Source: CAVTBX01 sp963733135 (lineage in GTDB: Bacteria; Actinomycetota; Thermoleophilia; Gaiellales; Gaiellaceae). Taken from it: a stretch of 64,000 bases of DNA. The notes under the pieces were generated by a model. That model had not been told where the DNA came from and did not search any database. It saw only the letters and a program-made list of their open reading frames with translations. The stretch covers positions 186,001 to 250,000 of the forward strand of contig CAVTBX010000010.1 of assembly GCA_963733135.1 (NCBI GenBank). The letters are read 5' to 3'. Positions 17,555 to 27,416 of this stretch are shown in pieces. Positions within the stretch are counted from its first letter, which is position 1, and every line of letters starts with the position of its first letter. A program made the translations under genes and the position numbers.

Positions 17555-18883
17555 GTGATCGAGCGCTACTCCCGTCCGGCCATGAAGGCGATCTGGTCGG
17601 ACGAGGGCAGGCTCGCGCGGTGGCTCGAGGTCGAGCTCGCGGCGCTCGAGGGTTGGGCCGCGATCGGAGCGATTCCTCGCGACGCGGTGGACGAGATCAG
17701 GTCGCGGGCCGTGGCGCCGTCGCCTCAGAGAGTCGCCGAGATCGAGGAGCGCACACAGCACGACCTGGCCGCGTTCGTCGATGCGGTGCAGGAGGAGCTC
17801 GGGCCGGCGGGACGTTGGCTCCACTACGGGCTGACGTCGTCGGATGTTCTCGACACGGCACTCGCCCTTCAGGCCCGCGACGCCGGGCAGCTGATCCTGG
17901 AGGGGCTCGATGCCGCGCTGGCCGCCGTCGTCCGCCAGGCTGAAGAGCACAGAGACACGCCGATGGTGGGTCGCACCCACGGAGTGCATGCCGAGCCGAT
18001 CACCTTCGGCGCGAAGCTCGCCGGCTGGGCGTTCGAGCTCGATCGGAGCCGCGTGCGTGTGGCCCGCGCGGTCGAGGGCATCGCGGTCGGGGCGATCTCG
18101 GGTGCGGTCGGCGTGTACGGAGGCGGCGATCCCGAGGTCGAGCGCATCGCATGCGAGCGGCTCGGGCTCGCCGCGGAGCAGATCTCCACACAGGTCGTGC
18201 CCCGCGACCGGCATGCGGAGCTCCTGTCCGCCCTTGCCGTCACGGCCGCCTCGCTGGAGCGATTCGCGACCGAGATTCGCCATCTGGCGCGAACCGAGCT
18301 ACGCGAGGTGCAAGAGCCGTTCGGAAGCGGCCAGAAGGGTTCCTCCGCGATGCCACACAAGCGAAACCCCATCGTCGCGGAGCGGATCTGCGGGCTCGCC
18401 CGTGTCGTCCGTTCGGCAGCCGCAGTCGGCCTCGAGAACGTCGCGCTCTGGCACGAGCGCGACATCTCGCACTCGAGCGCCGAGCGCGTCGTCCTCCCCG
18501 ACGCCTTCCTCGCGCTCGACTACATGCTCGCCCGCTTCACATGGCTCATGGAGGGACTCGTGGTCGATGCCCTGCGCATGCGCCGAAACCTCGACGCGTC
18601 GCACGGCCTCGTGTTCAGCCAGCGCGTCCTGCTCGCCCTCGTCGGTGCCGGACTCGCCCGCGATGACGCCTACAGGCTCGTGCAGCGGAATGCGCTCCGC
18701 GCCTGGGACGAGGAGCAGGACTTCAGGGCGCTGCTCGCGGCGGATGAGGAGATCGCCGGGCGGCTCGAGCCTGCCGTTCTGGATAGCGCATTCGACCTCG
18801 AAGACGCCCTGAAGCACGTCGACGTTCTCTTCGATCGCCTCGCTGCCCTCTCAACCCGCAAGGAGGAGACTGTTCATGCCTGA
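17555..18883 (+). CDS. purB: Adenylosuccinate lyase
   Basis: The 442-aa protein begins VIERYSRPAMKAIWSDEGRL and has the fumarase/aspartase-superfamily signature GSSAMPHKRNPI near residue 263, plus the catalytic-His regions LTSSDVLDTALA (near 91) and GRTHGVHAEPITFG (near 140). It catalyses two purine steps (SAICAR to AICAR, adenylosuccinate to AMP). A strong TACAAT -10 sits 7 nt before the GTG. purC starts 8 nt inside its 3' end. Confidence 0.96.
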   Translation: MIERYSRPAMKAIWSDEGRLARWLEVELAALEGWAAIGAIPRDAVDEIRSRAVAPSPQRVAEIEERTQHDLAAFVDAVQEELGPAGRWLHYGLTSSDVLDTALALQARDAGQLILEGLDAALAAVVRQAEEHRDTPMVGRTHGVHAEPITFGAKLAGWAFELDRSRVRVARAVEGIAVGAISGAVGVYGGGDPEVERIACERLGLAAEQISTQVVPRDRHAELLSALAVTAASLERFATEIRHLARTELREVQEPFGSGQKGSSAMPHKRNPIVAERICGLARVVRSAAAVGLENVALWHERDISHSSAERVVLPDAFLALDYMLARFTWLMEGLVVDALRMRRNLDASHGLVFSQRVLLALVGAGLARDDAYRLVQRNALRAWDEEQDFRALLAADEEIAGRLEPAVLDSAFDLEDALKHVDVLFDRLAALSTRKEETVHA

Positions 18884-19739
18884 GACCGCCGTCCACGTCG
18901 CCAGCGGCAAAGTCCGCGAGATTTTCGAGCTCGACTCCGAGCGGCTCCTGCTCGTTGCGAGCGACAGGATCTCCACGTTCGACGTCGTGCTTCCGACCGA
19001 CATCCCGGACAAGGGCCGAGTGCTTACCGGCCTGTCCGGCTTCTGGTTCGCCCGGACGCAAGACATCGTCTCGAACCACCTCCTCGGACTTCGTGACGAC
19101 GGACGCTCAACCGAAGCGCGCCGGCTCGAGATGCTTCCCATCGAATGCGTCGTGCGCGGCTACCTCGCAGGGTCGGGCTGGAAGGACTACCGCTCGACCG
19201 GCGCGGTCTGCGGGCACGAGCTCCGGGAAGGGCTCTTGGAATCGGATCGGCTGCCGGAACCGATCTTCACGCCCGCGACGAAGGCACAGACGGGCCACGA
19301 CGAGAACATCTCACGCGAGCGGGCGGCCGAGCTTGTCGGAGAGGATCAGCTCGCCGAGGTCGAGGCGGTCTCGATCGCGCTCTACCGCTTCGCTGCCGAC
19401 CATGCGGCCGAGCGTGGGATCATCCTCGCCGACACGAAGTTCGAGCTTGGCCTCGACGCGGACGGCGAGCTTGTTCTCGCCGATGAGGCCCTGACACCGG
19501 ATTCCTCCCGGTTCTGGCCGGCCGACGAGTACGAGCCGGGACGGGGGCAAGCGTCCTTCGACAAGCAGTACGTTCGCGACTACTGCGAGCAACTCGGCTG
19601 GGACAAGACGGCGCCGGGGCCGGAGCTTCCCGAGGACGTCGTCGCAGGGACACGGGCTCGGTACGTCGACGCGTTCGAGCGGCTGACCGGGATCTCGTTC
19701 GACGAGTACACGGCCGACCCACGAGTCGTTCTGGGATGA
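18876..19739 (+). CDS. purC: Phosphoribosylaminoimidazole-succinocarboxamide synthase
   Basis: The 287-aa protein has SAICAR-synthetase motifs: ASGKVREIFELDSERLLLVA near residues 9-28, LPIECVVRGYLAGSGWKDY near 88-107 and GIILADTKFELGL near 179. It is the longer, yeast-ADE1-like form common in actinobacteria. AGGAGG lies 9 nt upstream of the ATG, within the end of purB. It overlaps purS by 4 nt (ATGA). Confidence 0.96.
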   Translation: MPETAVHVASGKVREIFELDSERLLLVASDRISTFDVVLPTDIPDKGRVLTGLSGFWFARTQDIVSNHLLGLRDDGRSTEARRLEMLPIECVVRGYLAGSGWKDYRSTGAVCGHELREGLLESDRLPEPIFTPATKAQTGHDENISRERAAELVGEDQLAEVEAVSIALYRFAADHAAERGIILADTKFELGLDADGELVLADEALTPDSSRFWPADEYEPGRGQASFDKQYVRDYCEQLGWDKTAPGPELPEDVVAGTRARYVDAFERLTGISFDEYTADPRVVLG

Positions 19740-19981
19740 GGGCCACCGTTCTCGTCAGGCCGAAGACCGGCATCCTCGACCCGCAGGGGCAGGCGGTCGG
19801 CGAATCGCTGCGACACCTCGGATTCTCGGTCGACGCGGCGCGGGTTGGACGGCTCATAGACCTCGAGGTGGCGGCGGGCACCGCGGATGAGGCACGCACG
19901 GAGGTCGAGCGAATGTGCGAGAGCCTCCTCGCCAACCCGCTCATCGAGAGCTACGAGATCGAGGTCGGGGACGCGCGGTGA
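19736..19981 (+). CDS. purS: Phosphoribosylformylglycinamidine synthase subunit PurS
   Basis: The 81-aa size and sequence (ATVLVRPKTGILDPQGQAVG, then VGRLIDLEVAAGTADEARTE and MCESLLANPLIESYEIEV) are those of PurS, the small bridging subunit of FGAM synthase. It sits in ATGA overlap with purC and GTGA overlap with purQ. Confidence 0.95.
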   Translation: MRATVLVRPKTGILDPQGQAVGESLRHLGFSVDAARVGRLIDLEVAAGTADEARTEVERMCESLLANPLIESYEIEVGDAR

Positions 19982-20685
19982 GCTTCGACGCCCGCCCGCC
20001 GCGGATTGCCGTCCTCGTCTTTCCCGGGTCGAACGACGACCGCGACGCTGCCTGGGCGCTCGCGGCTCTTGGCGCCGAGCCGATTCTCGTCTGGCACGGG
20101 GAGGCTGAGCTCCCTGACGGCATCGGAGCGGTCGTGCTGCCGGGAGGTTTCTCGTACGGCGACTACCTGCGCTGCGGCGCGATCGCTCGCTTCTCTCCGG
20201 CGATGCGGGCCGTTACGTCCTTCGCGGCGGAAGGCGGTCTCGTGCTCGGCATCTGCAACGGGTTCCAGATCCTCTGCGAGGCGGATCTCCTGCCCGGTGT
20301 CCTGCGTCCGAACGAGGGTCTCTCGTTCGTCTGCGAGGACGTCCGGCTGGACGTCGTGCGCGCCGACACGCCGTTCACGAGCCGCTGCGAATCTCGCCAA
20401 GAGCTCGTCATCCCGGTCAAGCACGGAGAAGGCTGCTTCTACGCCCCGCCCGAAGTGCTCGCCGAGATCGACGACCAGATCGTGCTTCGATATGCAGCCG
20501 GCGAGAACCCGAACGGCGCGACCGAGGATGTCGCCGGGATCGTGAGCGCCGACGGGAACGTCATGGGACTCATGCCGCACCCAGAGCATGCGGTCGATCC
20601 CCTCCTCGGATCGGGCGACGGGGCACTCATCCTCGCCTCGCTCGTCGACACTGCCCGCGAGCGCGCGCTCGTCGCAGTTCGATAA
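19978..20685 (+). CDS. purQ: Phosphoribosylformylglycinamidine synthase glutaminase subunit
   Basis: The 235-aa protein is a class I glutaminase: FPGSNDDRDAAWALAALGA at the N terminus, LPGGFSYGDYLRCGAIARF, the nucleophile Cys in VLGICNGFQILCEADLLPG, and the His/Glu pair in MGLMPHPEHAVDP. I start it at GTG 19978, which overlaps the purS stop by GTGA. Normally purL would follow; here a repeat element and a short hypothetical gene follow instead, so purL must lie elsewhere. Confidence 0.95.
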   Translation: MSFDARPPRIAVLVFPGSNDDRDAAWALAALGAEPILVWHGEAELPDGIGAVVLPGGFSYGDYLRCGAIARFSPAMRAVTSFAAEGGLVLGICNGFQILCEADLLPGVLRPNEGLSFVCEDVRLDVVRADTPFTSRCESRQELVIPVKHGEGCFYAPPEVLAEIDDQIVLRYAAGENPNGATEDVAGIVSADGNVMGLMPHPEHAVDPLLGSGDGALILASLVDTARERALVAVR

Positions 20686-20716
20686 CACGGGTTGTCGCGG
20701 CGGAACGCGTGCGCGG

Positions 20717-20898
20717 CTAGGAGGGTTTGGTGGAGAGGTCTTCGTTGTCGGGTCAACGCTTGCGCGTCCAATCACCGCGCAAGGACGCAGGGAGCGTTCG
20801 TATGTGGAACCTGGACGCGGATAGGTGCGACTGAGGACGCTGGCACGGGTCGAGCAGGCTGGCCCGGCGGCTCAACGGCTTCCGCCAAACCCTCCTAG
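20717..20898 (+). repeat. CTAG-ended inverted-repeat element, copy R1
   Basis: This 182-bp copy starts CTAGGAGGGTTTGG and ends CCAAACCCTCCTAG. The interior shares CGTCCAATCACCG, AAGGACGCAGGGAGCG and GCGACTGAGGACG with copies R2-R4. R1 is the most diverged of the four. It lies downstream of purQ and under the 3' part of the minus-strand hypothetical gene. Confidence 0.85.
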
Positions 20899-21175
20899 CC
20901 CCTTCGCGCCATTCCGACCCAAGCCGAGCGCGTCGGCGAGGCCCGGCGCGCTTCGCCAACGCTTCGTGGAGCTTTTCCAGGTCGCCTGCCCGGAACGTGA
21001 CCGGCCCCCGCCTGGCCGTGCCGTCCGTTGTGTAGGCGAACCGAACGAGCTGCTCGCCCTTGCCGCTCTCGAGCAGCTGAACAAGGGACGCGAACCGCTT
21101 CGCTCCGGCCCTCTGCTGCACCGCCACCTCCTCGACCACGGTCGCCTTGCCCCATGCCGTCGTCACCTTCGCCAT
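20753..21175 (-). CDS. Hypothetical protein whose C terminus runs into repeat R1
   Basis: The N-terminal ~85 residues (MAKVTTAWGKATVVEEVAVQ, later LVRFAYTTDGTARRGPVTFR and GDLEKLHEALAKRAG) look like a genuine small beta-rich protein of unknown function. The remaining ~45 residues are Arg/Ser-rich and are read from inside repeat R1. The original stop was probably lost through insertion or a frameshift around 20930. TACCGT lies 7 nt before the ATG. Confidence 0.55.
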   Translation of the reverse strand: MAKVTTAWGKATVVEEVAVQQRAGAKRFASLVQLLESGKGEQLVRFAYTTDGTARRGPVTFRAGDLEKLHEALAKRAGPRRRARLGSEWREGARRVWRKPLSRRASLLDPCQRPQSHLSASRFHIRTLPASLRGDWTRKR

Positions 21176-21500
21176 GCAGAAAACGGTAGGGCGAAAATCG
21201 TCACGCGTGTGTCACGGACTGTGACGAGAGACGCGCAAGAGGGTCACGACTTCACGTAGAGCCCAACGGGAAGCTGTGGGAGCACGTCGGTCCCGCCCTG
21301 TCGACCCGTCTTGCGGGCGTTCGAGCCGACCGGGATCGCTCCGAGCGGTCCGGCTAGGGTCGTAACCTGGGTCGCGGGCATGGCCGCCACGCTTCCCGGT
21401 CGCGATCCGGGCAACCGCCAGCACCTCCAGCGGCTCCCAACCAATGCACATCGAGTCCCATCCTGTCCCGACTAGAGCCAAACGGCGCAATAATCCTCAC
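21176..21500. other. 325-bp gap with promoter signals only
   Basis: No credible gene is visible. The left end carries GTCAC-GGACT-GTGAC (a small dyad near 21211) and the -10 of the minus-strand gene. The right end carries AATAAT 6 nt before the GTG of the next gene. The 92-codon minus-strand frame across it has poor composition and is not supported. Confidence 0.5.
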
Positions 21501-23632
21501 GTGACGGACGAACAGCTTTCGCGTCTCAGGACGTGGGCTGCCTCCCTGGCGGGTGACGGCCGGGGCGAGAAGGTGGCCGCGGGCCGGACGATCCAGGTGC
21601 TCGCCGACCGCGTGGAGCGGCTCCAGCACGGGGAGCCTCCGTACTGGGACAGCCTGGAGCTCCTCGAGGCGAAGCGCCTCGCGAGGCAGCTTTCGACCGG
21701 CGGCGGGCCGGCGGCGCGCCGGTCGGCGGCGCGTGCCATCACGCTCCTCGTCCAAGAGCACGAGAGGCTCGCCCCGGCAGGCCGCGAGCTCGATCCGGCC
21801 TGGCCACGCGAGAACGGGCGGGCAACGGGAACGGGGCCGTTCACGTCAACGGGAATGGCAACGGCAACGGCTCGTACAGCACGCTCCTCGTCGAGCGGGA
21901 CGAGAACGGTCATCCGCCGGGCGCGCTCAAGGCGCCGAGGCGGATGCCCCCGCGCGAGCAGCGCGCGCCGGTCGCGCCGCCGCCCCGTGATCCAGACGAC
22001 GGGCCGATGTCGACAGCGCTCGGCGGGCTTCGTCCCTCGGGCGGCGCCGTTCGACGTGCGCTCTACTGGCTGATCGGCGCCGCGATCGTCGTCGGCACCT
22101 TCGTCTACGCGCCCAGGCTCGCCGCTCCCGACATCGCGGTCACCGGGCCGACCGAGGATCGGCTTGGGATGGCCGCGGCAGATGTCCTCACGTTTTCCGT
22201 CACCTCGCCCGCCGTCAAGAACACGACCTGGTCGGTCGACGGCAAGGAGCTCGGCGAGGGCGCGCTCGAGAAGAGCGTCGAGCGACGCGGCACGACCTCG
22301 TCGTTCCGGGCGGTCGCCCTCCCGGAAGGAGATCACCGCGTCACCGTCGAGGTGTCCGGGCCGATCCCGGGCGCGACGGCGAAGCACGAGTGGACGTTCT
22401 TCGTCGACCTGACCGCACCGACGATCGAGCTCGCAGAGAATTCCGGCAAGGCCGACTGGGGTGAGCCTGTAACGATCTCGGGAACCCTTGGCGAAGAGGC
22501 AACCGTGCGTGTCGCGGGTCAAGACGCCGCGGTGGAGAACGGCGAGTTCGCCGCCCGCTTCGACGAGCCGCCGCGCGGCGACGTCCTCGTCCGCGCGACC
22601 GACACGGCCGGCAACGTCACCGAGGAGCAGGCGACCCTCAACATCGTCCCGCGCCAGCCGCCGACACCGGTGCGGGGCGCTCACGTCACCTTCTGGGCCT
22701 GGAAGCACCATCGGGCCGAGGTTATGAGCCTTGTCAACTCCGGCAAGATCACCGCCCTCGAGCTCGACCTCAAGGATGAGTCCGGAATCGTCGGCTGGGA
22801 CGCCGGCGTCCCGCTTGCGGAGAAGATGGGTGCGGAGCAGGCGATCTACGACCTGGAGAAGGCAGTCGACCTTCTCCACTCGAAGGGCGTACGCGTCGTC
22901 GGCCGCCTCGTTGCCTTCCGCGACCCGATTCACGCAGCCTGGGCGTTCGAGCACGGGAGGAAGGCGCAGGTCGTCCAGACCCCCGGCGGAGACCCCTACG
23001 CGGGCTATGGCGGGTTCACCAACTTCGCCAATCCCGTCGTTCGCCAGTACAACATCGACGTCGCCAAGGCGGCCGTCGCCGCGGGTGTGGACGAGATCCT
23101 CTACGACTACGTTCGCCGCCCCGACGGGCCGATCAGCTCGATGCGCTTCCCAGGCCTCGACGGGCGCGCGGACAAATCGATCGCGGCCTTCCTCCGCGAG
23201 ACCCGCGAGCAACTGCCGACCGAGACGTACCTCGGCGCGTCGGTCTTCGGCGTCGCGGCCAGTCGACCCGACGACGTCGCCCAGAACGTCCCGATGATGG
23301 CGCGCGAGCTCGATTACGTCTCGGCCATGCTCTACCCGTCCCACTGGACGCCCGGCGAGTACGGCGTCGAGAACCCGAACGCGCAGCCATACGACATCGT
23401 CTTGGCCGCACTCGCCGACTTCCAGAAGCAGGTGCACGGCACCGGCGCAAGGCTTGTCCCGTGGCTCCAGGACTTCACGCTCGGCTATCCGTACGGGCCC
23501 GAGCAGGTTCGGGCTCAGATCGACGCCGCTGAGCGGCTCGGAGTCAAGGAGTGGCTCCTCTGGAACGCGGCCGTCAGGTACACGGACGAGGCGCTCGAGG
23601 AGCGCCCGCTTCAGCCGCCGATCGAAGACTGA
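21501..23632 (+). CDS. Membrane-anchored DUF4015-like putative glycoside hydrolase, one frameshift
   Basis: The N-terminal ~100 residues (MTDEQLSRLRTWAASLAGDG, ARAITLLVQEHERLAPAG) are cytoplasmic-like. A frame change near 21815 then leads into an Asn/Gly linker (HVNGNGNGNGSYS), a Pro-rich stretch and one membrane helix (ALYWLIGAAIVVGTFVY). Outside the membrane come two beta-sandwich segments and a C-terminal TIM-barrel-like domain with HVTFWAWKHHRAEVMSLVNS, GKITALELDLKDESGIVGWD, GVDEILYDYVRRPDG and YVSAMLYPSHW, matching the DUF4015 'putative glycosyl hydrolase' family. A role at the cell surface in polysaccharide cleavage is inferred. The start is supported by AATAAT 6 nt upstream. Confidence 0.75.
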
Positions 23633-23661
23633 ATCCCCCGCCCAAGACGTAACGCGAACAC

Positions 23662-25528
23662 GTGACCGTCGTCGAGACCCAGCCTGACACCCGACGCCGC
23701 TCCGAAGACACGCTCGAGGCCGCGCTCGAGCGCCTGTTCGACCTCCAGACCGAGGGCGGCTGGTGGTGCGGCGAGCTCGAGTCGAACGTGACCATGACCG
23801 CGCAACACCTGTTCCTGCTCGAGTTCCTGCGCTTGGGCGACCCCGAGACGACGCGGAAGCTCGTCAACGAGCTCCTGGCGCGTCAGAGGGAGGACGGCAC
23901 GTGGGCGATCTACTGGGACGGCGAGCCCGATCTGGCCGCGACGCTCGAGGCCTATGCCGCTCTCCGCATGGCCGGCTTCGATGCCGACGACGACCGGCTC
24001 GCCCGCGCACGCCGCTTCATCGAGGACAGCGGCGGCATCGGCGCATCGCGCGTCTTCACGCGGATCTGGCTCTCGCTCTTCGGCCTGTGGTCGTGGGACG
24101 AGCTGCCGCAGCTTCCGCCCGAGCTCGTCTTCATGCGCCCGGAGATGCCGATCTCGGTCTACAGCTTCTCGTGCTGGGCGCGTCAGACGATCGTGCCCCT
24201 CACAGTCGTCATGCACTACCGGCCGGTGCGACGCCTGCCGCGCGAGCGGCTCTGCCATGAGCTCAACCTCGGCCCGGCTCCGCGCCAGACCACGCTCGGG
24301 AAAGTCTCCGACCGGCTACTCGCCCGCTACGGACGCGCCCGCCTCCAGCCTGGCCGCGCCCAGGCGCTCGACTTTGCCGAGCGCTGGATCATCGACCGGC
24401 AGGAGCTCGACGGCTCCTGGGGCGGGATCCAGCCTCCCTGGGTGTGGTCGCTGATCGCGCTCGCGTGCCGTGGGCACGGCCCGGAGTCGCCCGTCCTCCG
24501 CCGTGGGCTGGCGGGTTGGAAGCGCTTCCTGATCGAGGAGGACGACAGGCTGAGGCCCGAGGCGTGCCAGTCCCCGGTCTGGGACACGGCTCTGGCACTC
24601 CTCGGCCTGCATGAGGCGGGACGTACAGCCGACGCTGAGCCGATCGCGCGTGCAGTCGAGGTGGATGGTCGGCGAAGAGGTGCGCGAGCGAGGCGACTGG
24701 GCGCTTCGGGCGCCCGGTGTGGAGCCCGGCGGCTGGTCGTTCGAGTACGACAACGACCTCTACCCGGACATCGACGACGTGTCGGTGATCGCGCTCGCTC
24801 TCCGCGGGCTCGCAGCGGGTGGCCCAGCGGTCGACCGCTCGATCCGCTGGCTGGTCGCGATGCAGTCGTCCGAGGGCGGCTGGGGCGCCTTCGATCTCGA
24901 CAACACGGCGTACTGGCTCTACCGAATCCCGTTCTGCGACTTCGGCGCCATCATCGACCCGCCCAGCGTCGACGTGACCGCACACTGCGTCGAGCTGCTT
25001 GCGCGCGAGCCGGGCTACGAGCACGCCGTCGCCCGCGGGCTCGACTACCTGTTCGCGAAGCAGGAAGCCGACGGCTCCTGGTTCGGGCGCTGGGGCGTGA
25101 ACTACGTCTACGGAACAGGCGCGACGCTGCCGGCCCTCGCGGCGGCCGGCGTTCCGCCGAGCCATTCGGCCGTGCGCCGCGCCGTCGCCTGGCTCGAGTC
25201 CGTCCAGAACGAGGACGGCGGCTTCGGCGAGGACTGTCGCTCGTACGACGTCGGTGACGACGGGCTCGGCTGGCACGGCCGAGGGGTTTCGACTGCGTCG
25301 CAGACCGCCTGGGGCCTCATGGGCTTCGTCGCAGGCGGCGAGGCGAGGTCGCGCGGCGCTGCCCGAGCCGCCGACTGGCTCGCCGCGAACCAGCGGGACG
25401 ACGGCGACTGGGACGAGGAGCACTTCACCGGCACCGGCTTCCCGCGCGAGTTCCTGATCCGCTACCACCTCTACCGAATCGTCTGGCCGGTCATCGCGCT
25501 CGGCCGCTTCACGCGCGCCCTCTCTTGA
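23662..25528 (+). CDS. shc: Squalene-hopene cyclase, one frameshift
   Basis: The conceptual product is about 620 aa, the normal length. QW repeats are visible throughout (QREDGTWAIYWDGEPDL, DGSWGGIQPPWVWSLIAL, EGGWGAFDLDN, DGSWFGRWGVNYVYGTG, EDGGFGEDCRSYD). The catalytic acid motif reads DIDDVS where the family usually has DXDDTA. A single extra G near 24660 shifts the frame: removing it joins IARAVE to WMVGEEVRERGDWA. It cyclises squalene to hopene. The GTG start is preceded by TAACGC-N6. hpnA begins in TTGA overlap at its end. Confidence 0.9.
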
Positions 25529-26421
25529 GGGCCTACGTGACCGGGGCGACGGGCTTCGTCGGGAGTCACGTGGCGGCAGAGCTCCGCGCGCAGGGCGCCG
25601 AGGTGCGCGACGACCGCGTCGACCTGCTCGACCGACGCGGCCTGGAGCGCGCGATCGATGGATGCGAGGCGGTCTTCCACGTAGCTGCGCTCTACAGCTA
25701 CACGGCTCCCGTCGAGGAGTTCGAGCGCGTCAACGTCGAAGGCACCCGCACCGTACTCGCGGCGTGCGCGGCGAAGGGAGTCGGGCGGCTCGTCCATACG
25801 AGCACGGCCGGCACCTGCGGGCCGGTCGCGGGACGGGAGGCAAGCGAGGAGGACTCACCTCCCGCCTGGGAGCTCGCCGTTCCGTACAAGCGCACGAAGC
25901 TCGCGGCCGAGCGGCTCGTGCTCGCCGCGGCCGCCGAGGGTCTCGACGCCGTGATCGTGAATCCGACGACGCCGGTCGGGCCTGGAGATAGGAAGCCGAC
26001 CCCTACCGGGCGGATGATCGCCGGCGTCGCTCGCGGACGGATCCCGGCCTACCTCGCCGGCACGGGCTTGAACGTCGTGGACGTGCGGGACGCCGCCCGC
26101 GGCCACGTGCTTGCCTACGAACGTGGCGAGGCCGGTGAGCGCTACCTCCTGGGTGGCGAGAACCTCTCGCTCCGGGAGCTCTTCGCTCGCATCGCGCGGC
26201 TTGCGGGCCGTCGCCCACCGCGCCTCCGGATTCCGTACGCGGCCGCACGAGCTGCGGCCGCCCTCCGGCTCGCCAATCAGGATGAGGTGAAACTGGCGCG
26301 CATACCCATGTACTTCAGCTCGGAGAAGGCTCAAACTAGACTCGGCTACAAGCCGGGCGAGATAGGCTTTGCCCTGGAGCTAGCAGTCCGTGAGGCCCTC
26401 GAGGCGAAGGGAGGAGCATGA
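25525..26421 (+). CDS. hpnA: Hopanoid-associated NAD-dependent sugar epimerase
   Basis: The 298-aa protein is an extended SDR: GATGFVGSHVAAELRAQGA (residues 7-25) for NAD binding and PYKRTKLAAERLVL with the YxxxK pair. VFHVAALYSY and NPTTPVGPGDRKPTPTGRMI are phrases typical of HpnA. The TTG start at 25525 overlaps the cyclase stop by TTGA. HpnA proteins occur in hopanoid clusters and are thought to act on the side-chain sugar; the exact reaction is not settled by sequence. The 3' end overlaps hpnH by 4 nt. Confidence 0.9.
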   Translation: MRAYVTGATGFVGSHVAAELRAQGAEVRDDRVDLLDRRGLERAIDGCEAVFHVAALYSYTAPVEEFERVNVEGTRTVLAACAAKGVGRLVHTSTAGTCGPVAGREASEEDSPPAWELAVPYKRTKLAAERLVLAAAAEGLDAVIVNPTTPVGPGDRKPTPTGRMIAGVARGRIPAYLAGTGLNVVDVRDAARGHVLAYERGEAGERYLLGGENLSLRELFARIARLAGRRPPRLRIPYAAARAAAALRLANQDEVKLARIPMYFSSEKAQTRLGYKPGEIGFALELAVREALEAKGGA

Positions 26422-27416
26422 AGTTTCCGCTGCGGAGCACCGTCCAGATCGGCCGCTACGTCGCGTCTCAGAGGAACACGGAGCGCTACCCGCTGGTGAT
26501 CATGCTCGAGCCCACGCTCGGCTGCAATATCGCCTGCATCGGCTGCGGAAAGATTCGCGAGTACGAGTCGAACAAGGCTCGGCTGACCGTCGAGGAGTGC
26601 CTCTACGCGGCGGAAGAGTGCCCCGCCCCCGTCATCTCAGTGTGCGGCGGTGAGCCGCTCATCTTCAAGGGCATCGAGGACGTCGTCGCCGGCTTCGTGG
26701 AGATGAAGCGAAACGTCCAGCTCTGCACGAACGCGCTTCGGCTCGAGGAGCTGATCGACCGATTCGAGCCCGACCCGCGCCTCACGTTCGTCATCCACCT
26801 CGACGGTATGCGAGAGATCCACGACTACATCACGGACTACCCGGGCCTCTGGGACATCGCCATCGATGCAATCAAGCTCGCGCGCGGGCGCGGCTTCCGC
26901 GTCACGACGAACACGACGATCTTCAAGGAGACCGAGGTCGACGACGTCCTCGCGATGATGGAGTACCTCACGAACGAGGTCGGGATCGACGGGATGCTCG
27001 TCGCGCCGGGCTACCAGTACTCGCAGATCGATCCTGCGCTGACGATGACGCGGGAGGAGCACGAGGCGAAGTTCAGGGTCATCCGCGACGCGGCGCGGAA
27101 GAATAGCTACCGCTGGCTCGCGAGCCCCATCTACCAGGACTTCCTGACCGGCGACCGCAAGCTGCCGTGTGCCCCGTGGGGCTCCGTGACTCGGAACCCG
27201 TACGGCTGGAAGGGCCCGTGCTACCTCCTGACCGACGGCATCTTCCCGACCTACGAAGCGCTCGTGGACGGGATCGAGTGGGAGCGCTACGGGCCTGGCA
27301 ACGATCACCGTTGCGAGCACTGCGGGATCCATTCGGGCTTCGAGCCTGCGGCGACGATCGCGACGACCGCGAGCGTCAAGGAGAGCATTCGGAGCTTCGC
27401 CTGGACGCTGCGCTGA
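26418..27416 (+). CDS. hpnH: Radical-SAM adenosylhopene synthase
   Basis: The 332-aa protein begins MKFPLRSTVQIGRYVASQRN and has the radical-SAM cluster motif CNIACIGCGK (CX3CX2C, near residue 36) and a Gly-rich SAM motif SVCGGEPL. FVIHLDGMREIHDY and VAPGYQYSQIDPALTMTREE are characteristic of HpnH. It joins adenosyl to hopene, starting extended (C35) hopanoid synthesis. Its stop codon is immediately followed by foldback element F2. Confidence 0.95.
   Translation: MKFPLRSTVQIGRYVASQRNTERYPLVIMLEPTLGCNIACIGCGKIREYESNKARLTVEECLYAAEECPAPVISVCGGEPLIFKGIEDVVAGFVEMKRNVQLCTNALRLEELIDRFEPDPRLTFVIHLDGMREIHDYITDYPGLWDIAIDAIKLARGRGFRVTTNTTIFKETEVDDVLAMMEYLTNEVGIDGMLVAPGYQYSQIDPALTMTREEHEAKFRVIRDAARKNSYRWLASPIYQDFLTGDRKLPCAPWGSVTRNPYGWKGPCYLLTDGIFPTYEALVDGIEWERYGPGNDHRCEHCGIHSGFEPAATIATTASVKESIRSFAWTLR

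Noticed and set aside
21212..21490. 92-codon minus-strand frame in the 21.2-21.5 kb gap
   Set aside because: Arg-rich with no motif or ribosome-binding site, and it overlaps the promoter of the next gene.
21497..23437. 646-codon minus-strand frame opposite the DUF4015-like gene
   Set aside because: Shadow frame; the plus strand has a membrane helix, domain motifs and a promoter-supported start.
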